The notes under the pieces were generated by a model that saw only the letters and a program-made list of their open reading frames with translations, had not been told where the DNA came from and made no database searches. This document shows, piece by piece, positions 51,704-60,628 of a DNA stretch of 64,000 bases. This stretch comes from Tissierellia bacterium (GTDB taxonomy: Bacteria > Bacillota > Clostridia > Tissierellales > Peptoniphilaceae): contig JAUNVD010000001.1 of the NCBI GenBank assembly GCA_030537855.1, positions 17,440 through 81,439 on the forward strand, given 5' to 3'. The position numbers were made by a program, and so were the translations under genes. Every line of letters begins with the position of its first letter. The stretch's first letter is position 1.

Positions 51704-52144
51704 ATGAAGAAAGAAGAGTTAAATGAATTAAGACATCGATTAAATCATGGAAAGGACGGTTATATTGCTTTTCATAAATTTGTCTTTGAAAAGATAACAG
51801 AAGAAGAGGTAATCGTTAGTTTAAACCCTACAAAAGATTTATTAAATCCTTTAGGACTTCTTCATGGAGGAGCATTATTTGGCTTAGCAGATACAGCAGC
51901 AGGAATCCTTTGTCGAGCAGCAGGACGACCTTCTGTAACTTTAAAGGGTTCTCTTGACTACCTACAAGGAGTAGGGCTTCAAAAAATATATGCAAAGGCT
52001 AAATTTCTAAATGAAACCTATCGAACATCTGTGTTAGAGGTAAGGATCGAAGACGAAGAAGGACATCTTTATAATCATGGCGTGTTTAACTATTATCGAT
52101 ATCAAGAAAAAAAGAATAATAAAAAAGAAACCACCAAGAACTGA
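51704..52144 (+). CDS. PaaI-type hotdog thioesterase
   Basis: 146 residues. Hotdog fold with LLNPLGLLHGGALFGLADTAAG (about 45-66), the PaaI signature including the catalytic His-Gly-Gly and Asp, and TYRTSVLEVRI. Hydrolyses acyl-CoA or aryl-CoA thioesters. ATG immediately after the dinB stop with TTGGAGGTATAG before it, so it is co-transcribed with dinB. Confidence 0.88.
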   Translation: MKKEELNELRHRLNHGKDGYIAFHKFVFEKITEEEVIVSLNPTKDLLNPLGLLHGGALFGLADTAAGILCRAAGRPSVTLKGSLDYLQGVGLQKIYAKAKFLNETYRTSVLEVRIEDEEGHLYNHGVFNYYRYQEKKNNKKETTKN

Positions 52145-52156
52145 CCTTGGTGGTTT
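52128..52156. terminator. shared terminator between thioesterase and ABC permease genes
   Basis: AAACCACCAAG / CTTGGTGGTTT overlaps the stop codons of both converging genes. Confidence 0.8.
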
Positions 52157-52919
52157 ACATTTCCTTACGGTGAAATAATAATATAGATAATAATAACATG
52201 AAGATGATGTAAAAAACAGTGATTCCTAGAACAGGAAAATACTCTGACAAGGGGAACTCTCTTTTTAATAAAGGAATAAAACCTAAAAGGAGATTGATTG
52301 GTAAATATCTTACTACTTTTGGGAATAATTTTCCAAGAAATTGAAAGAGTATAAGAATTGATGTAAATAATAAAGAACCATAATTAGAAGGGGATAACAT
52401 TCCTCCTAATAAATTCGAAGTAATAACAGATAAACCAAAAAGCCAAGGTAAGAATAGGAGCATTACCATTCTTGGAGTAAGATTAATATCCCAAAAATAT
52501 TTTGTATATCCAAAAAACCATAAATAGCTGATTCCATAAGCAATGGTCCATAAGATGACACCTAGTGTAAACTTAGCTAAAATAACCTTATATCGAGGAA
52601 GACCTTTTGCTAAAATCATAGTAAGTCTATGATTTAATAACTCCTGAGACATTTGCCCACTAAAAAGAAGTGCTAAGAGAAACATTCCTATTTGGGATAT
52701 ATTTTTAATATACTGTATCCAAGAATTCATAGCTACAGGTTCTGGGATATTCATAAGGAATCCATCAGGGATAAAGTTTTCTATTAATTGGGGAGTGAAC
52801 TTAGCAGTAAGAGGACTGATAATACCAAAAATAGAGAAACTAAGGACAAGAATAAAGAACTTATAGGTTCGTAAAGATTCTTTCCATTCTTTTTTAAGAA
52901 AGCCTAAGAATGGTTTCAT
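52155..52919 (-). CDS. ABC-2-type transporter permease
   Basis: 254 residues with six membrane spans and no large soluble part. GLPRYKVILAKFTLGVILW is the coupling-helix region and SNLLGGMLSP the typical ABC-2 segment. It pairs with the ATPase upstream, whose gene it overlaps by four bases. It is the last gene of a YtrA-type operon. Substrate unknown; such systems respond to cell-wall antibiotics in Bacillus. Confidence 0.87.
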   Translation of the reverse strand: MKPFLGFLKKEWKESLRTYKFFILVLSFSIFGIISPLTAKFTPQLIENFIPDGFLMNIPEPVAMNSWIQYIKNISQIGMFLLALLFSGQMSQELLNHRLTMILAKGLPRYKVILAKFTLGVILWTIAYGISYLWFFGYTKYFWDINLTPRMVMLLFLPWLFGLSVITSNLLGGMLSPSNYGSLLFTSILILFQFLGKLFPKVVRYLPINLLLGFIPLLKREFPLSEYFPVLGITVFYIIFMLLLSILLFHRKEM

Positions 52920-53827
52920 TGTATGACCTCCATAAATAAAGATTCTAAAGAAGGTTCGATTTCTTCCAACCGTTTTGGAAACAAAGAAGAAGCATCTAAT
53001 TCCTGTAAAAGGATGGTTTCAAGGTGGACATTGGTATTTTTGGAAAAGGTAAGGACATTATCTTTTCTCCTAGGTTTTAAGCTTACTACATTGGGACGTT
53101 TTGCAAAAATTTTTGCCATTTCGTTTTTAGAAAATTCGATTTCCAGTTCATGGATACGATATTTCTTTTTGATATCTTTCATATTTCCGTTAAGAATAAT
53201 AGTTCCATTTTTTAAGATTGCAACATGGTCACAAATTTTTTCCACATCAGAAAGAATATGAGTGGAGAATAAAACAGTGGTTTGAGAAGTAATATTTTTT
53301 AAAATCTCAAGAATTTCTTTTCGTCCTACAGGATCTAAAGCAGAAGTAGGTTCGTCACAAAGTAAAAGTTTTGGACGATGAAATAGAGCTTGAGCAATCC
53401 CTAGTCGCTGTTTCATTCCTCTAGAATATCCAGAGATCTTACCATTTTCTTTTGTAAGACCAACAAGATCTAGTAATTCCTCACTTCTCTTCATAATCCT
53501 ATTTTTCTTCATACCACTTACTTCTCCACATAATTCTAAATATTCTCGCCCTGTCATATAGGGATAAAAAGAAGGAACATCTGGGAGAAAACCAATAGTT
53601 TCATTGGTTTTTCCCATTCCAAACTTCACTTCTTCACCATGTATAAGAATTCTCCCACTATCTTTTTTTAAAAAACCTAAAATCATTTTCATCGTTGTAG
53701 TTTTTCCTGAGCCATTTTCTCCTAAAAAACCAAAGATGGAATGTTCCGGAACTGTCATGGATAGGTTTTTAATGACCTGTTTTTTCCCAAAGGATTTTGA
53801 CAGATTGTCGATTTCCAAAATGTTCAT
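52916..53827 (-). CDS. ABC transporter ATP-binding protein
   Basis: 303 residues from ATG 53827 (MNILEIDNL); its start overlaps the stop of the PLDc_N gene as ATGA. The longer in-frame start at 53902 lies within that gene. Walker A GENGSGKTT, Q-loop FLPDVPSFYPY, ABC signature YSRGMKQR, Walker B LLLCDEPTSALD, H-loop STHILSD. The C-terminal ~80 residues are an extra domain common in ABC-2 ATPases of the YtrB/CcmA type. It drives the permease encoded downstream. Confidence 0.93.
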   Translation of the reverse strand: MNILEIDNLSKSFGKKQVIKNLSMTVPEHSIFGFLGENGSGKTTTMKMILGFLKKDSGRILIHGEEVKFGMGKTNETIGFLPDVPSFYPYMTGREYLELCGEVSGMKKNRIMKRSEELLDLVGLTKENGKISGYSRGMKQRLGIAQALFHRPKLLLCDEPTSALDPVGRKEILEILKNITSQTTVLFSTHILSDVEKICDHVAILKNGTIILNGNMKDIKKKYRIHELEIEFSKNEMAKIFAKRPNVVSLKPRRKDNVLTFSKNTNVHLETILLQELDASSLFPKRLEEIEPSLESLFMEVIQ

Positions 53828-54027
53828 GAGTTTTCGTCCCTTCCAATGACAAAATAAAGAATTGGTCCAAGGAATTGTAAGAATAAAATAATCAATAACC
53901 ATATCATTTTATTTCCAACTCGTACATTAGGATGTTTCAAAAGATGAACCAATGCAAAAACCATAAGTCCAACTTCAGCAAGGATAAATGGCAATAATAT
54001 GGGCAGATGTTCTTGTAAAACTTCCAT
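53824..54027 (-). CDS. PLDc_N-domain small membrane protein
   Basis: 67 residues, two membrane spans (about 11-30 and 41-61) with MIWLLIILFLQFLGPILYFVIGR, the PLD nuclease N-terminal motif found in small membrane subunits of ABC operons. ATG follows AAGGAGGAAAGT. It overlaps the ATPase gene and lies 15 bases after the DUF1648 gene, so it is part of the operon. Role likely structural. Confidence 0.82.
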   Translation of the reverse strand: MEVLQEHLPILLPFILAEVGLMVFALVHLLKHPNVRVGNKMIWLLIILFLQFLGPILYFVIGRDENS

Positions 54028-54042
54028 ACTTTCCTCCTTATA

Positions 54043-55179
54043 TTATATAAAATAAAGATAGAGTCCATAGACGAATAGACCTAATAAAACTATAACCGTT
54101 ATGGCATAGACAATTTTTCCAGCACGAGTTCCTGCATTAATAGTGGTGCCAATCCCCACTCTTTTTGGAATTATCATAGCTGGGTCATCAGGATTATAGT
54201 ACACTGTTCCACCTAAGTACCAATAATCGTCTTCATCTTCAAAGGCATCGTCTTCTTCGCCAAAGGGAAGGTTTAAGCGACTACCTGTATTTCCTACTTT
54301 GATCCCTAGGATAATGGAAACAAGGATGAGAAGGGCAATAAAGATACCGATAATAAGGTTGTAGATGAGAATGGTTTTTTTCGTAACTTCTAAAAGTCCA
54401 ATACCCCATAAATGGGGATATAATAGGGTAATGACGGTTCCCATGGCTATGAAAAAATAATAGTAACTCCAATATCTTCTTGAAATTTTCCAGCGAATAT
54501 AAGATTCTTCACTTAAATTAGGATTTAAAGATTTCTTTTCTCTTAGGAAAAATCGATGGACAATGTAAAAAATGAAGACTTGTATAAATCCTAGGATAAT
54601 GGGGATAAATACAGTAAAAATATTTTTTTCTGTCCAAGCGTCAGGACCATTTATTCCATAATGAGTAGGTATTTGGCTTGGTATTTTGGGATATTGAATG
54701 ATAGTAATGATTCCAAAAGCAATGACAAATAGAACGGGAATCCAATAGAGCTTCATCGAAAAACGTTCCACCTTATAAGGTTTCTTGGTCAATTCCATGG
54801 AAACTACTTTTTTATCTACCCCAGATATTTTTATGTTTTGAGACTTTTTATAAACGATTAATTTTTTGTTAACCCAAATAAGAATCCCTTGTTGGATAAT
54901 CATAAATAATACTAAGATGATTAAAAACATTCCTACAAATTTATTCTCAGTGCTCACAGGCAAAAAAAACCAAAGGAAACCAGCTGTAGCCAAGGTTGTT
55001 AAAAGAACAAGAATTTGAAACGTGCGGATAATATGTTTAATTTCATCCACTTCCTGTTCTTTTTTTGGCAAATCCACACCCATTAAAGTTCCCTTGGATC
55101 CCATTTTTGGAAGTATCATTTGTATGATTCCCATGAAAAGAATAGGACCAAGTAAAGATAATTTGATATATAAATTCAT
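54043..55179 (-). CDS. DUF1648/DUF5808-domain membrane protein
   Basis: 378 residues, about eight membrane spans. The DUF1648 motif IPTHYGINGPDAW lies in the middle, and the DUF5808-like soluble loop with DEDDYWYLGGTVYYNPDDP near 300. It starts inside the regulator's last codons (ATGA overlap). Common partner of YtrA-type regulators and ABC exporters; function unknown, possibly sensing or a sub-unit of the transporter. Confidence 0.82.
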   Translation of the reverse strand: MNLYIKLSLLGPILFMGIIQMILPKMGSKGTLMGVDLPKKEQEVDEIKHIIRTFQILVLLTTLATAGFLWFFLPVSTENKFVGMFLIILVLFMIIQQGILIWVNKKLIVYKKSQNIKISGVDKKVVSMELTKKPYKVERFSMKLYWIPVLFVIAFGIITIIQYPKIPSQIPTHYGINGPDAWTEKNIFTVFIPIILGFIQVFIFYIVHRFFLREKKSLNPNLSEESYIRWKISRRYWSYYYFFIAMGTVITLLYPHLWGIGLLEVTKKTILIYNLIIGIFIALLILVSIILGIKVGNTGSRLNLPFGEEDDAFEDEDDYWYLGGTVYYNPDDPAMIIPKRVGIGTTINAGTRAGKIVYAITVIVLLGLFVYGLYLYFI

Positions 55180-55565
55180 AGACGTCCCCCTTTTTCTAAG
55201 CTTTTTAATAAATCATGTAACTCTTTTTCAAATTCATCGATCTTCATTCCACGAACCAATCCTTCTGCTAAAAGAAAGGTAAGTTCTTCCCTTCTTCTTT
55301 CCTCCCATATCTTGGTTTTTGGAGGAAGGGGATTGGCAATGGTAGCACCTTTTCTTCGGTCCATAACCACATAGCCATCTTCCCGTAACCATTGGTATGA
55401 TTTGTGAATGGTATGCATATTTACGCCAAGTTGTTCTCCTAATTGGCGAACAGAGGGGAGACTATCTCCCGGCTCCAAATGATTTTTGGCAATACCTTCA
55501 ATGATTTGACGATAGATTTGTTCATAAATAGGACGTTCACTTTGAAAATCAATGGAAAGAAACAT
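55176..55565 (-). CDS. GntR-family regulator, YtrA subfamily
   Basis: 129 residues, ATG after AGAAAGGAGGCCCT. wHTH: PIYEQIYRQIIEGIAKNHLEPGDSLPSVRQLGEQLGVNMHTIHKSYQWL is the GntR domain, followed by the short C-terminal helical tail of the YtrA group without a ligand domain. It is the first gene of the operon and probably represses it by the palindrome over the -10 box. Induction is by cell-envelope stress in known relatives. Confidence 0.92.
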   Translation of the reverse strand: MFLSIDFQSERPIYEQIYRQIIEGIAKNHLEPGDSLPSVRQLGEQLGVNMHTIHKSYQWLREDGYVVMDRRKGATIANPLPPKTKIWEERRREELTFLLAEGLVRGMKIDEFEKELHDLLKSLEKGGRL

Positions 55566-55587
55566 AGGGCCTCCTTTCTGTTCTTCT

Positions 55588-55626
55588 TGTTATATATATA
55601 ATATAACAGATAAAATAAAAAATCAA
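55588..55626 (-). promoter_or_regulatory. promoter and operator of the YtrA-type operon
   Basis: On the minus strand TTGATT (55621-55626), 17 bases, TATTAT (55598-55603). The perfect inverted repeat TGTTATAT-N5-ATATAACA (55588-55608) lies across the -10 box, the position expected for an autorepressor. Confidence 0.75.
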
Positions 55627-55733
55627 GTTTCTTATAAAAGTATTTTAAAGTATAAAGGTATGTTCCTATGGGATTGTATTGGATATGAGGGATAAAGGAA
55701 GAGAGAATTATTTTATTATAAAAATGACAAAAG

Positions 55734-55759
55734 AAAAAAGCCTCTTTCGAGGCTCTTTT
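55734..55759 (-). terminator. terminator of nhaC
   Basis: GCCTC / GAGGC core with a four-base loop and A/T flanks; on the minus strand followed by TTTTTTC. Confidence 0.75.
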
Positions 55760-57219
55760 CAATCAGTGTGTATTATAGTGTCCGGATCATCTTTTGCTAA
55801 GAATGTATTTTGTCCAATTGCAGTAAGTATGATAGCTGCTACTGGCATTAGCAAATTAAAATAAGCATAGGGTAGATAGTGGATAGTGCTGACTCCAAGT
55901 ACCGTTGTCATATAGACTCCACAAGTGTTCCAGGGGATTAAAGCACCGGAAATAGTACCTCCAGCTTCTAAAGTTGATGAAAGCATTTTTGGATGATATC
56001 CTCTGTCACGATAGGCTGGTGCATACATACGACCAGGGATTACTACAGAGATATACTGTTCTGGCATAGTGGCATTACTTAAGAAACAAGTAATAATTGT
56101 GGAAGCAACCAAACCTGTAGCAGATTTAACTCTTTTAAGGATGACTCCTACAATCGCTTCTAACTGTCCAGTTTCTTCAGCTATTCCACCAAACATCATT
56201 GCCAAGATGGTTAAGGAGATGGAATACATCATATTCTCAAGCCCCCCGGCAGTAAGTAAGTCATCAAGAGCTTCTACTCCTGTTTCAGAAACATAACCTC
56301 CCATACCTGCTGACATAATGTCTCCTAAATTTGCACCTTGGAAAATAGGACCTAGCAAGGCAGCAGAAATAATTCCAAGGACAATTCCAGGAATGGCAGG
56401 CATTTTAAATGCAATACTTACAATAACGATAACAGGTGGTAATAATAGGATAGGATTAATATGAAAATTCGCTTTCAATCCCTCTTGTAATGCAACGACA
56501 GCTGTTGTGTCCGCTCCACCTTTGGCGAACTTTGCGGAGAATACTCCGAAAATAATTAAGGATAAAATATAGGCAATAGCAGTTGGTTTAACCATTGCCT
56601 TAACATGAGTGAATACGTCGGTTCCTGCCATAGCAGGTGCTAAATTCGTTGTGTCTGATAGAGGACTCATCTTATCTCCAAAATAGGCTCCAGAGATAAC
56701 GGCTCCTGCTGTAATGGGAGCAGGAATTCCCATTCCTTGAGCAATACCCATTAGGGCAATACCCATGGTACCTGCAGTACCCCATGAAGTACCGGTTGCT
56801 AATGATGTAATGGACGCGATAATTACCGTTGCTACTAAGAATATGGATGGGTTAAGTATTTTTAGTCCATAATAAATCATGCTGGGAACAACACCAGATA
56901 AAATCCATACCCCTACTAAGATACCGATAATTGCTAGGATGATAATGGATTGTAGTGCTTGGGTAATACCTTTGACCATTGCATTTTCAATAACATGCCA
57001 TTCATAGCCAATTTTAAGTGCCATTAATGCTGCTAGAATAACACCAACAAACATAGGCACATGAGGATCAACTTCATACTTGATAATGGAAACTGACATG
57101 ATTAATATCAATAATCCAAAAGTTAGAAGAGCTTCCAATAATGTTGCTTTCCGAGGTGACGCTTTTACTTCTTCTGGTTTCATACCATTTGACTTCTTTG
57201 CATCCTTTTCGTTGTTCAT
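55759..57219 (-). CDS. nhaC: Na+/H+ antiporter NhaC family
   Basis: 486 residues from ATG 57219 (TAGGAGGAAATTT). About eleven to twelve membrane spans; signatures include SLATGTSWGTAGTMGIALMGIAQGMG, GAYFGDKMSPLSDTTNLAPA and MPEQYISVVIPGRMY. NhaC antiporters exchange sodium or other cations/amino acids for protons. Unusually a short N-terminal cytoplasmic extension (about 30 residues) rich in Lys and Glu precedes the first helix. The gene is monocistronic; the leader has a hairpin. Confidence 0.92.
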   Translation of the reverse strand: MNNEKDAKKSNGMKPEEVKASPRKATLLEALLTFGLLILIMSVSIIKYEVDPHVPMFVGVILAALMALKIGYEWHVIENAMVKGITQALQSIIILAIIGILVGVWILSGVVPSMIYYGLKILNPSIFLVATVIIASITSLATGTSWGTAGTMGIALMGIAQGMGIPAPITAGAVISGAYFGDKMSPLSDTTNLAPAMAGTDVFTHVKAMVKPTAIAYILSLIIFGVFSAKFAKGGADTTAVVALQEGLKANFHINPILLLPPVIVIVSIAFKMPAIPGIVLGIISAALLGPIFQGANLGDIMSAGMGGYVSETGVEALDDLLTAGGLENMMYSISLTILAMMFGGIAEETGQLEAIVGVILKRVKSATGLVASTIITCFLSNATMPEQYISVVIPGRMYAPAYRDRGYHPKMLSSTLEAGGTISGALIPWNTCGVYMTTVLGVSTIHYLPYAYFNLLMPVAAIILTAIGQNTFLAKDDPDTIIHTD

Positions 57220-57252
57220 AAATTTCCTCCTAATATAATAAAACACACACTA

Positions 57253-57279
57253 GGCATTGAGCTACCCTCTCAAGATGCC
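57253..57279 (-). promoter_or_regulatory. leader hairpin upstream of nhaC
   Basis: GGCATTGAG (57253-57261) pairs with CTCAAGATGCC (57269-57279) with a small bulge and a seven-base loop, 34 bases before the start codon on the minus strand. No T-run follows, so it is more likely a leader structure than a terminator. Confidence 0.4.
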
Positions 57280-57737
57280 CTTAAATAAAGTTTATCTTAT
57301 TTTTAGGAAAAAGTCTACATGAACAATTTAATTATAGAATTTGATATTTATTTTAATATTATGAACTAGCTCTAGGGGCATTGATAATACTAAGTTAGAT
57401 TGTATGGTTTTTTAAAATATTAAGACTTGTAATCAAAAAATAGGAATATTTTAGGAAATGAAAACGATTTTATTTTTTTAAAATAACACTCGTATATTTT
57501 ATAATTATGTTATAATACTTAAATAGAAATTCGAAATATATTTAATATAAAAGAAAGAATTTTTCCATGGTTGTATCATTTGTGAAAAGATAAAAGAAAA
57601 TTCAAGTTCTCAAGGTAGAACGACAAGATATTTATAAGGATAATAGATTTTTGGAGGTATTTAGAAAGTAGATATGTTATAGTACCTTTAGAGGATTAAT
57701 ATCGGAACTATTTCTTAAATGCTTTTAAAAGGAGGTC
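57280..57737. other. 458-base AT-rich intergenic stretch, no gene seen
   Basis: No frame with a ribosome site and coding character was found. It should hold the divergent promoters of nhaC and of the EamA transporter; a TATAAT at about 57511 lacks a good -35. AAAAGGAGGTCATG before 57738 is the ribosome site of the next gene. Confidence 0.5.
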
Positions 57738-58646
57738 ATGATGAAAAGTAGTTTGAGGGGTAATATTTTATTGCTGATTACCGCATTTATTTGGGGCTTC
57801 GCTTTTGTTGCTCAAAAATCAGGAACATCCATAGGAGCCTTTACCTTTAATTTCTCTAGGAATGTAGTTGCTGGGGTTTTTTTACTACTTGTAGTACTTT
57901 TGATTCCTAAGTTATTTCCTAAGATGAATCAGGAACAAAATGAAAATCCTAAATTATTATTACAAGGTGGGATTGCTTGTGGAGCGGTGCTTTTCTTGTC
58001 GATGAGTTTGCAGCAAATAGGATTGGCGTATACCACAGCTGGAAAATCTGGTTTTATTACAGCACTTTATATTATTATTGTACCGTTATTAGGAATTTTT
58101 ATTGGAAAACGGGTATCTTTACGGATGTGGATATGCGTTTTTATGGCTGCTGTAGGGTTATATCTTTTATCTATTAATAAGGATGTTGGATTTAAAATTA
58201 GCAAAGGTGATTTCTTTGTCTTACTTTGTGCTTTTGGATTTGCATTACATATTTTAGTGATTGACTATTTTTCTCCTAAGGTTAATGGTATAAAGATGTC
58301 TTGTATTCAATTTTTTGTAGCGGCAATTCTTTCGGGAATTGTAATGCTTCTCTTTGAAAAATTCCAATGGAGTGATGTAAAGGAAGTACTCTTTCCCATC
58401 TTCTTTGCAGGAGTTATGAGTTCAGGTTTTGGGTTCACTTTTCAGATTATTGCTCAAAAAGATACTCATCCAACCATCGCTTCTTTAATCATGAGTTTAG
58501 AATCTGTCTTTGCTGTTTTGGGAGGAGCGCTACTTCTTGGAGAACGGTTAACTACAAGGGAGCTTATTGGTTGTATTATTATGTTTATTGCCATTATTTT
58601 AGCCCAAATACCAGAGAAAAAGAAAAGAGAAAAAAGGGTAGTTTAA
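57738..58646 (+). CDS. EamA/DMT-family transporter
   Basis: 302 residues, ATG after AAAAGGAGGTCATG. Ten membrane spans in two EamA repeats; ITAFIWGFAFVAQKSGT at the start and ASLIMSLESVFAVLGGALLLGERL at the end are classic. Probable exporter of amino acids or metabolites; substrate unknown. Stand-alone gene, ends at a strong terminator shared with the convergent exporter. Confidence 0.9.
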   Translation: MMKSSLRGNILLLITAFIWGFAFVAQKSGTSIGAFTFNFSRNVVAGVFLLLVVLLIPKLFPKMNQEQNENPKLLLQGGIACGAVLFLSMSLQQIGLAYTTAGKSGFITALYIIIVPLLGIFIGKRVSLRMWICVFMAAVGLYLLSINKDVGFKISKGDFFVLLCAFGFALHILVIDYFSPKVNGIKMSCIQFFVAAILSGIVMLLFEKFQWSDVKEVLFPIFFAGVMSSGFGFTFQIIAQKDTHPTIASLIMSLESVFAVLGGALLLGERLTTRELIGCIIMFIAIILAQIPEKKKREKRVV

Positions 58647-58662
58647 ATATAATAGATTTAGG

Positions 58663-58716
58663 AAAAAGGTGATGTTGCTATATGATTTCTAGTCATTTTG
58701 CAACATCACCTTTTTT
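58663..58716. terminator. shared terminator of two convergent DMT exporter genes
   Basis: AAAAAGGTGATGTTGC / GCAACATCACCTTTTT stem with a 21-base loop, flanks fit termination in both directions. Confidence 0.85.
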
Positions 58717-59668
58717 ATGATTTTATAATTGTCTTGCTTTTTAAAGGCTTTTCACTTCTACCTCCTGCAATGGATTTTAAAATTACTCCTAAAGTTACCA
58801 TTGCCATACCAATCATTTCTAATTTAGAAGGGAGTTCATTACCTAGTAATACCATCCCTAGTAAAAGTGAAAATATAATTTCAAAAGAAGTGGTAGCTTC
58901 TACAGATGCTAATTTTCGCATGTTGTTGGAAACCATTTGAGTTGCTTTAAAGAATAAAGTGGTAGCTATAATTCCACTGGATAATGCAACAATAAAGCCA
59001 GATAAAATTTGAGGTGGCTTTGGTAATCCATAGATGAAAGTAGCAATTACCGATAATATAATCCATGTGGGAAGAGAAAGTAAGGTCATGGCAAAAGTTC
59101 GTTCCACTGAGTTTAAATGTCCCTTTCTAGCATTTAAAAGCATAATTTTTCGATTTCCCAAGGGATAGGCAAAACAAGAAATTAAAATAGAACCAACACC
59201 AAGAACTACAGTCTTTAGCCCCGTTTCCTTTGCACTTACAGATTCAATTAGAAAAATACCTAGTAAAATAATAGCAAAATATATAAAATCCCTAGGATCA
59301 ATTTTTTGGTTTTCATCTTCTCGAATAAAGGGAATCAGTAGTGTTCCACATACTATGGAAAGCTGCCAAGTACTTGCCACAAGCCAACCTGGTGCAAAAG
59401 AGGAGGCAAAGCATAGAGGTATATAAAATGCTCCAAACCCAATTTGACTATAAACAAACCAATACCAAAAATCTTTTTTGATGACTTGAAAGGTATTGGA
59501 AAAAGATCCCTTTGTAAATATCATTAAAGGAATCATCATAGGAATCATAAATAAAAATCGAAGAGATGCTGACCACATCCAATGCCCACCAGTAGTGGCC
59601 ATCAACTCGTTTAAAACAAAGGTAAATGCAAAGAAAAATGCTGAAATCACACCAATAATAACTTCCAA
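58715..59668 (-). CDS. DMT-superfamily multidrug-resistance-type exporter
   Basis: 317 residues from TTG 59668, with AAAGGGGCGAAT before it; an earlier ATG at 59722 gives 18 extra hydrophilic residues and no site. About ten membrane spans; MWSASLRFLFMIPMMIP and SFAPGWLVASTWQLSIVCGTLLIPF fit the multidrug resistance efflux (EmrE-like) group. Likely drug or metabolite export; substrate unknown. Convergent with the EamA transporter gene. Confidence 0.8.
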   Translation of the reverse strand: MEVIIGVISAFFFAFTFVLNELMATTGGHWMWSASLRFLFMIPMMIPLMIFTKGSFSNTFQVIKKDFWYWFVYSQIGFGAFYIPLCFASSFAPGWLVASTWQLSIVCGTLLIPFIREDENQKIDPRDFIYFAIILLGIFLIESVSAKETGLKTVVLGVGSILISCFAYPLGNRKIMLLNARKGHLNSVERTFAMTLLSLPTWIILSVIATFIYGLPKPPQILSGFIVALSSGIIATTLFFKATQMVSNNMRKLASVEATTSFEIIFSLLLGMVLLGNELPSKLEMIGMAMVTLGVILKSIAGGRSEKPLKSKTIIKS

Positions 59669-60033
59669 AAAATTCGCCCCTTTCCTTCCTACTAGTTTAC
59701 AGAGATTGGGGAAAATGTGCAAGTAAAAAATAAGAGGGAAAATAAAGATAAGTAAAATAATAAAAAATATTCCTTAACATGTACATATATTTTGGGTAAT
59801 AAAAAATATTCAGAATCAAAAAATTATTAAAAAGAAGATACGCATCATTTGTAAATTTGAAAAGGATATAAGTAGTAATAGAACTGTCGGCACAGATGGG
59901 AGTCATTCATATGAACTATAAAATTTTCTCGAAGATATATTGGAATATACGATAGAGTTTACATTAGAAGGAAAAAACTTAGGCTAGAAAGTCTAGAACA
60001 ATATTGACGAAATAACTTTGCTGCCGAAGTAAA
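59669..60033. other. 365-base intergenic stretch, no gene seen
   Basis: Both strands are AT-rich with only short frames lacking ribosome sites. It holds the promoter region of the minus-strand exporter and the run-up to the terminator of the oxidoreductase operon. Nothing structured was recognised. Confidence 0.4.
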
Positions 60034-60064
60034 AAAATCGACGAACTTTCGTCCGTCGATTTTA
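60034..60064 (-). terminator. terminator of the 2-oxoacid oxidoreductase operon
   Basis: AAAATCGACG / CGTCGATTTT, ten-base loop, and on the minus strand a T-run TTTTTTTAC. Confidence 0.88.
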
Positions 60065-60089
60065 AGACTAACTTTACAGCGTCATTTTT

Positions 60090-60626
60090 TTATTCTACCG
60101 CTTCTTTTCCTGCATCTAATGCTTCTACGTTAATGGGAAGTAGGTGTTTTTTCTTTTCCCCATATACTTTTAAAAATGCTCCTGTAATGGAATCTCGTTT
60201 GACCAATGGATTCACTTTTAAAAATGCTCCAAGCATAACCATATTCGCCACTTTGTTATTCCCAAGGTCTTGAGCAATATCATTAACTGGGATTTCATAT
60301 ACATTAATATCATCTCTTTTTGGCTTGGATGTGACTAAGGAGGAATTTATAAATAGATTTCCTCCTGGAGCCACATAATCTTCAAACTTTTCCATAGATG
60401 GTTCGTTCATAACGATAACATCTGTTGCTACAGAAATATTAGGTGCTCCCACCGGTTCATCTGATAGTATTACAGAACAGTTAGCAGAACCCCCTCGCAT
60501 TTCAGGTCCATAGGATGGGAGCCAAGATACTTGTTTTTCTTCTACCATACCTGCATAGGTAACTAATTGGCCCATAGCCATAATTCCTTGTCCTCCAAAG
60601 CCGGACATTATGATTTTTGCAGTCAT
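60090..60626 (-). CDS. 2-oxoacid:ferredoxin oxidoreductase gamma subunit
   Basis: 178 residues. SGFGGQGIMAMGQLVTYAGM near the N-terminus and WLPSYGPEMRGGSANC are the gamma-subunit (PorC/KorC-type) motifs. Together with alpha, beta and ferredoxin subunits it converts a branched 2-oxoacid plus CoA to acyl-CoA, CO2 and reduced ferredoxin. Last gene of the operon, two bases after the beta gene. Confidence 0.9.
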   Translation of the reverse strand: MTAKIIMSGFGGQGIMAMGQLVTYAGMVEEKQVSWLPSYGPEMRGGSANCSVILSDEPVGAPNISVATDVIVMNEPSMEKFEDYVAPGGNLFINSSLVTSKPKRDDINVYEIPVNDIAQDLGNNKVANMVMLGAFLKVNPLVKRDSITGAFLKVYGEKKKHLLPINVEALDAGKEAVE

Positions 60627-60628
60627 GA

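Noticed and set aside
59697-59906. 69-codon minus-strand frame before the DMT exporter
   Set aside because: Very Phe/Tyr/Ile/Leu-rich by AT composition, no ribosome site and no family similarity.
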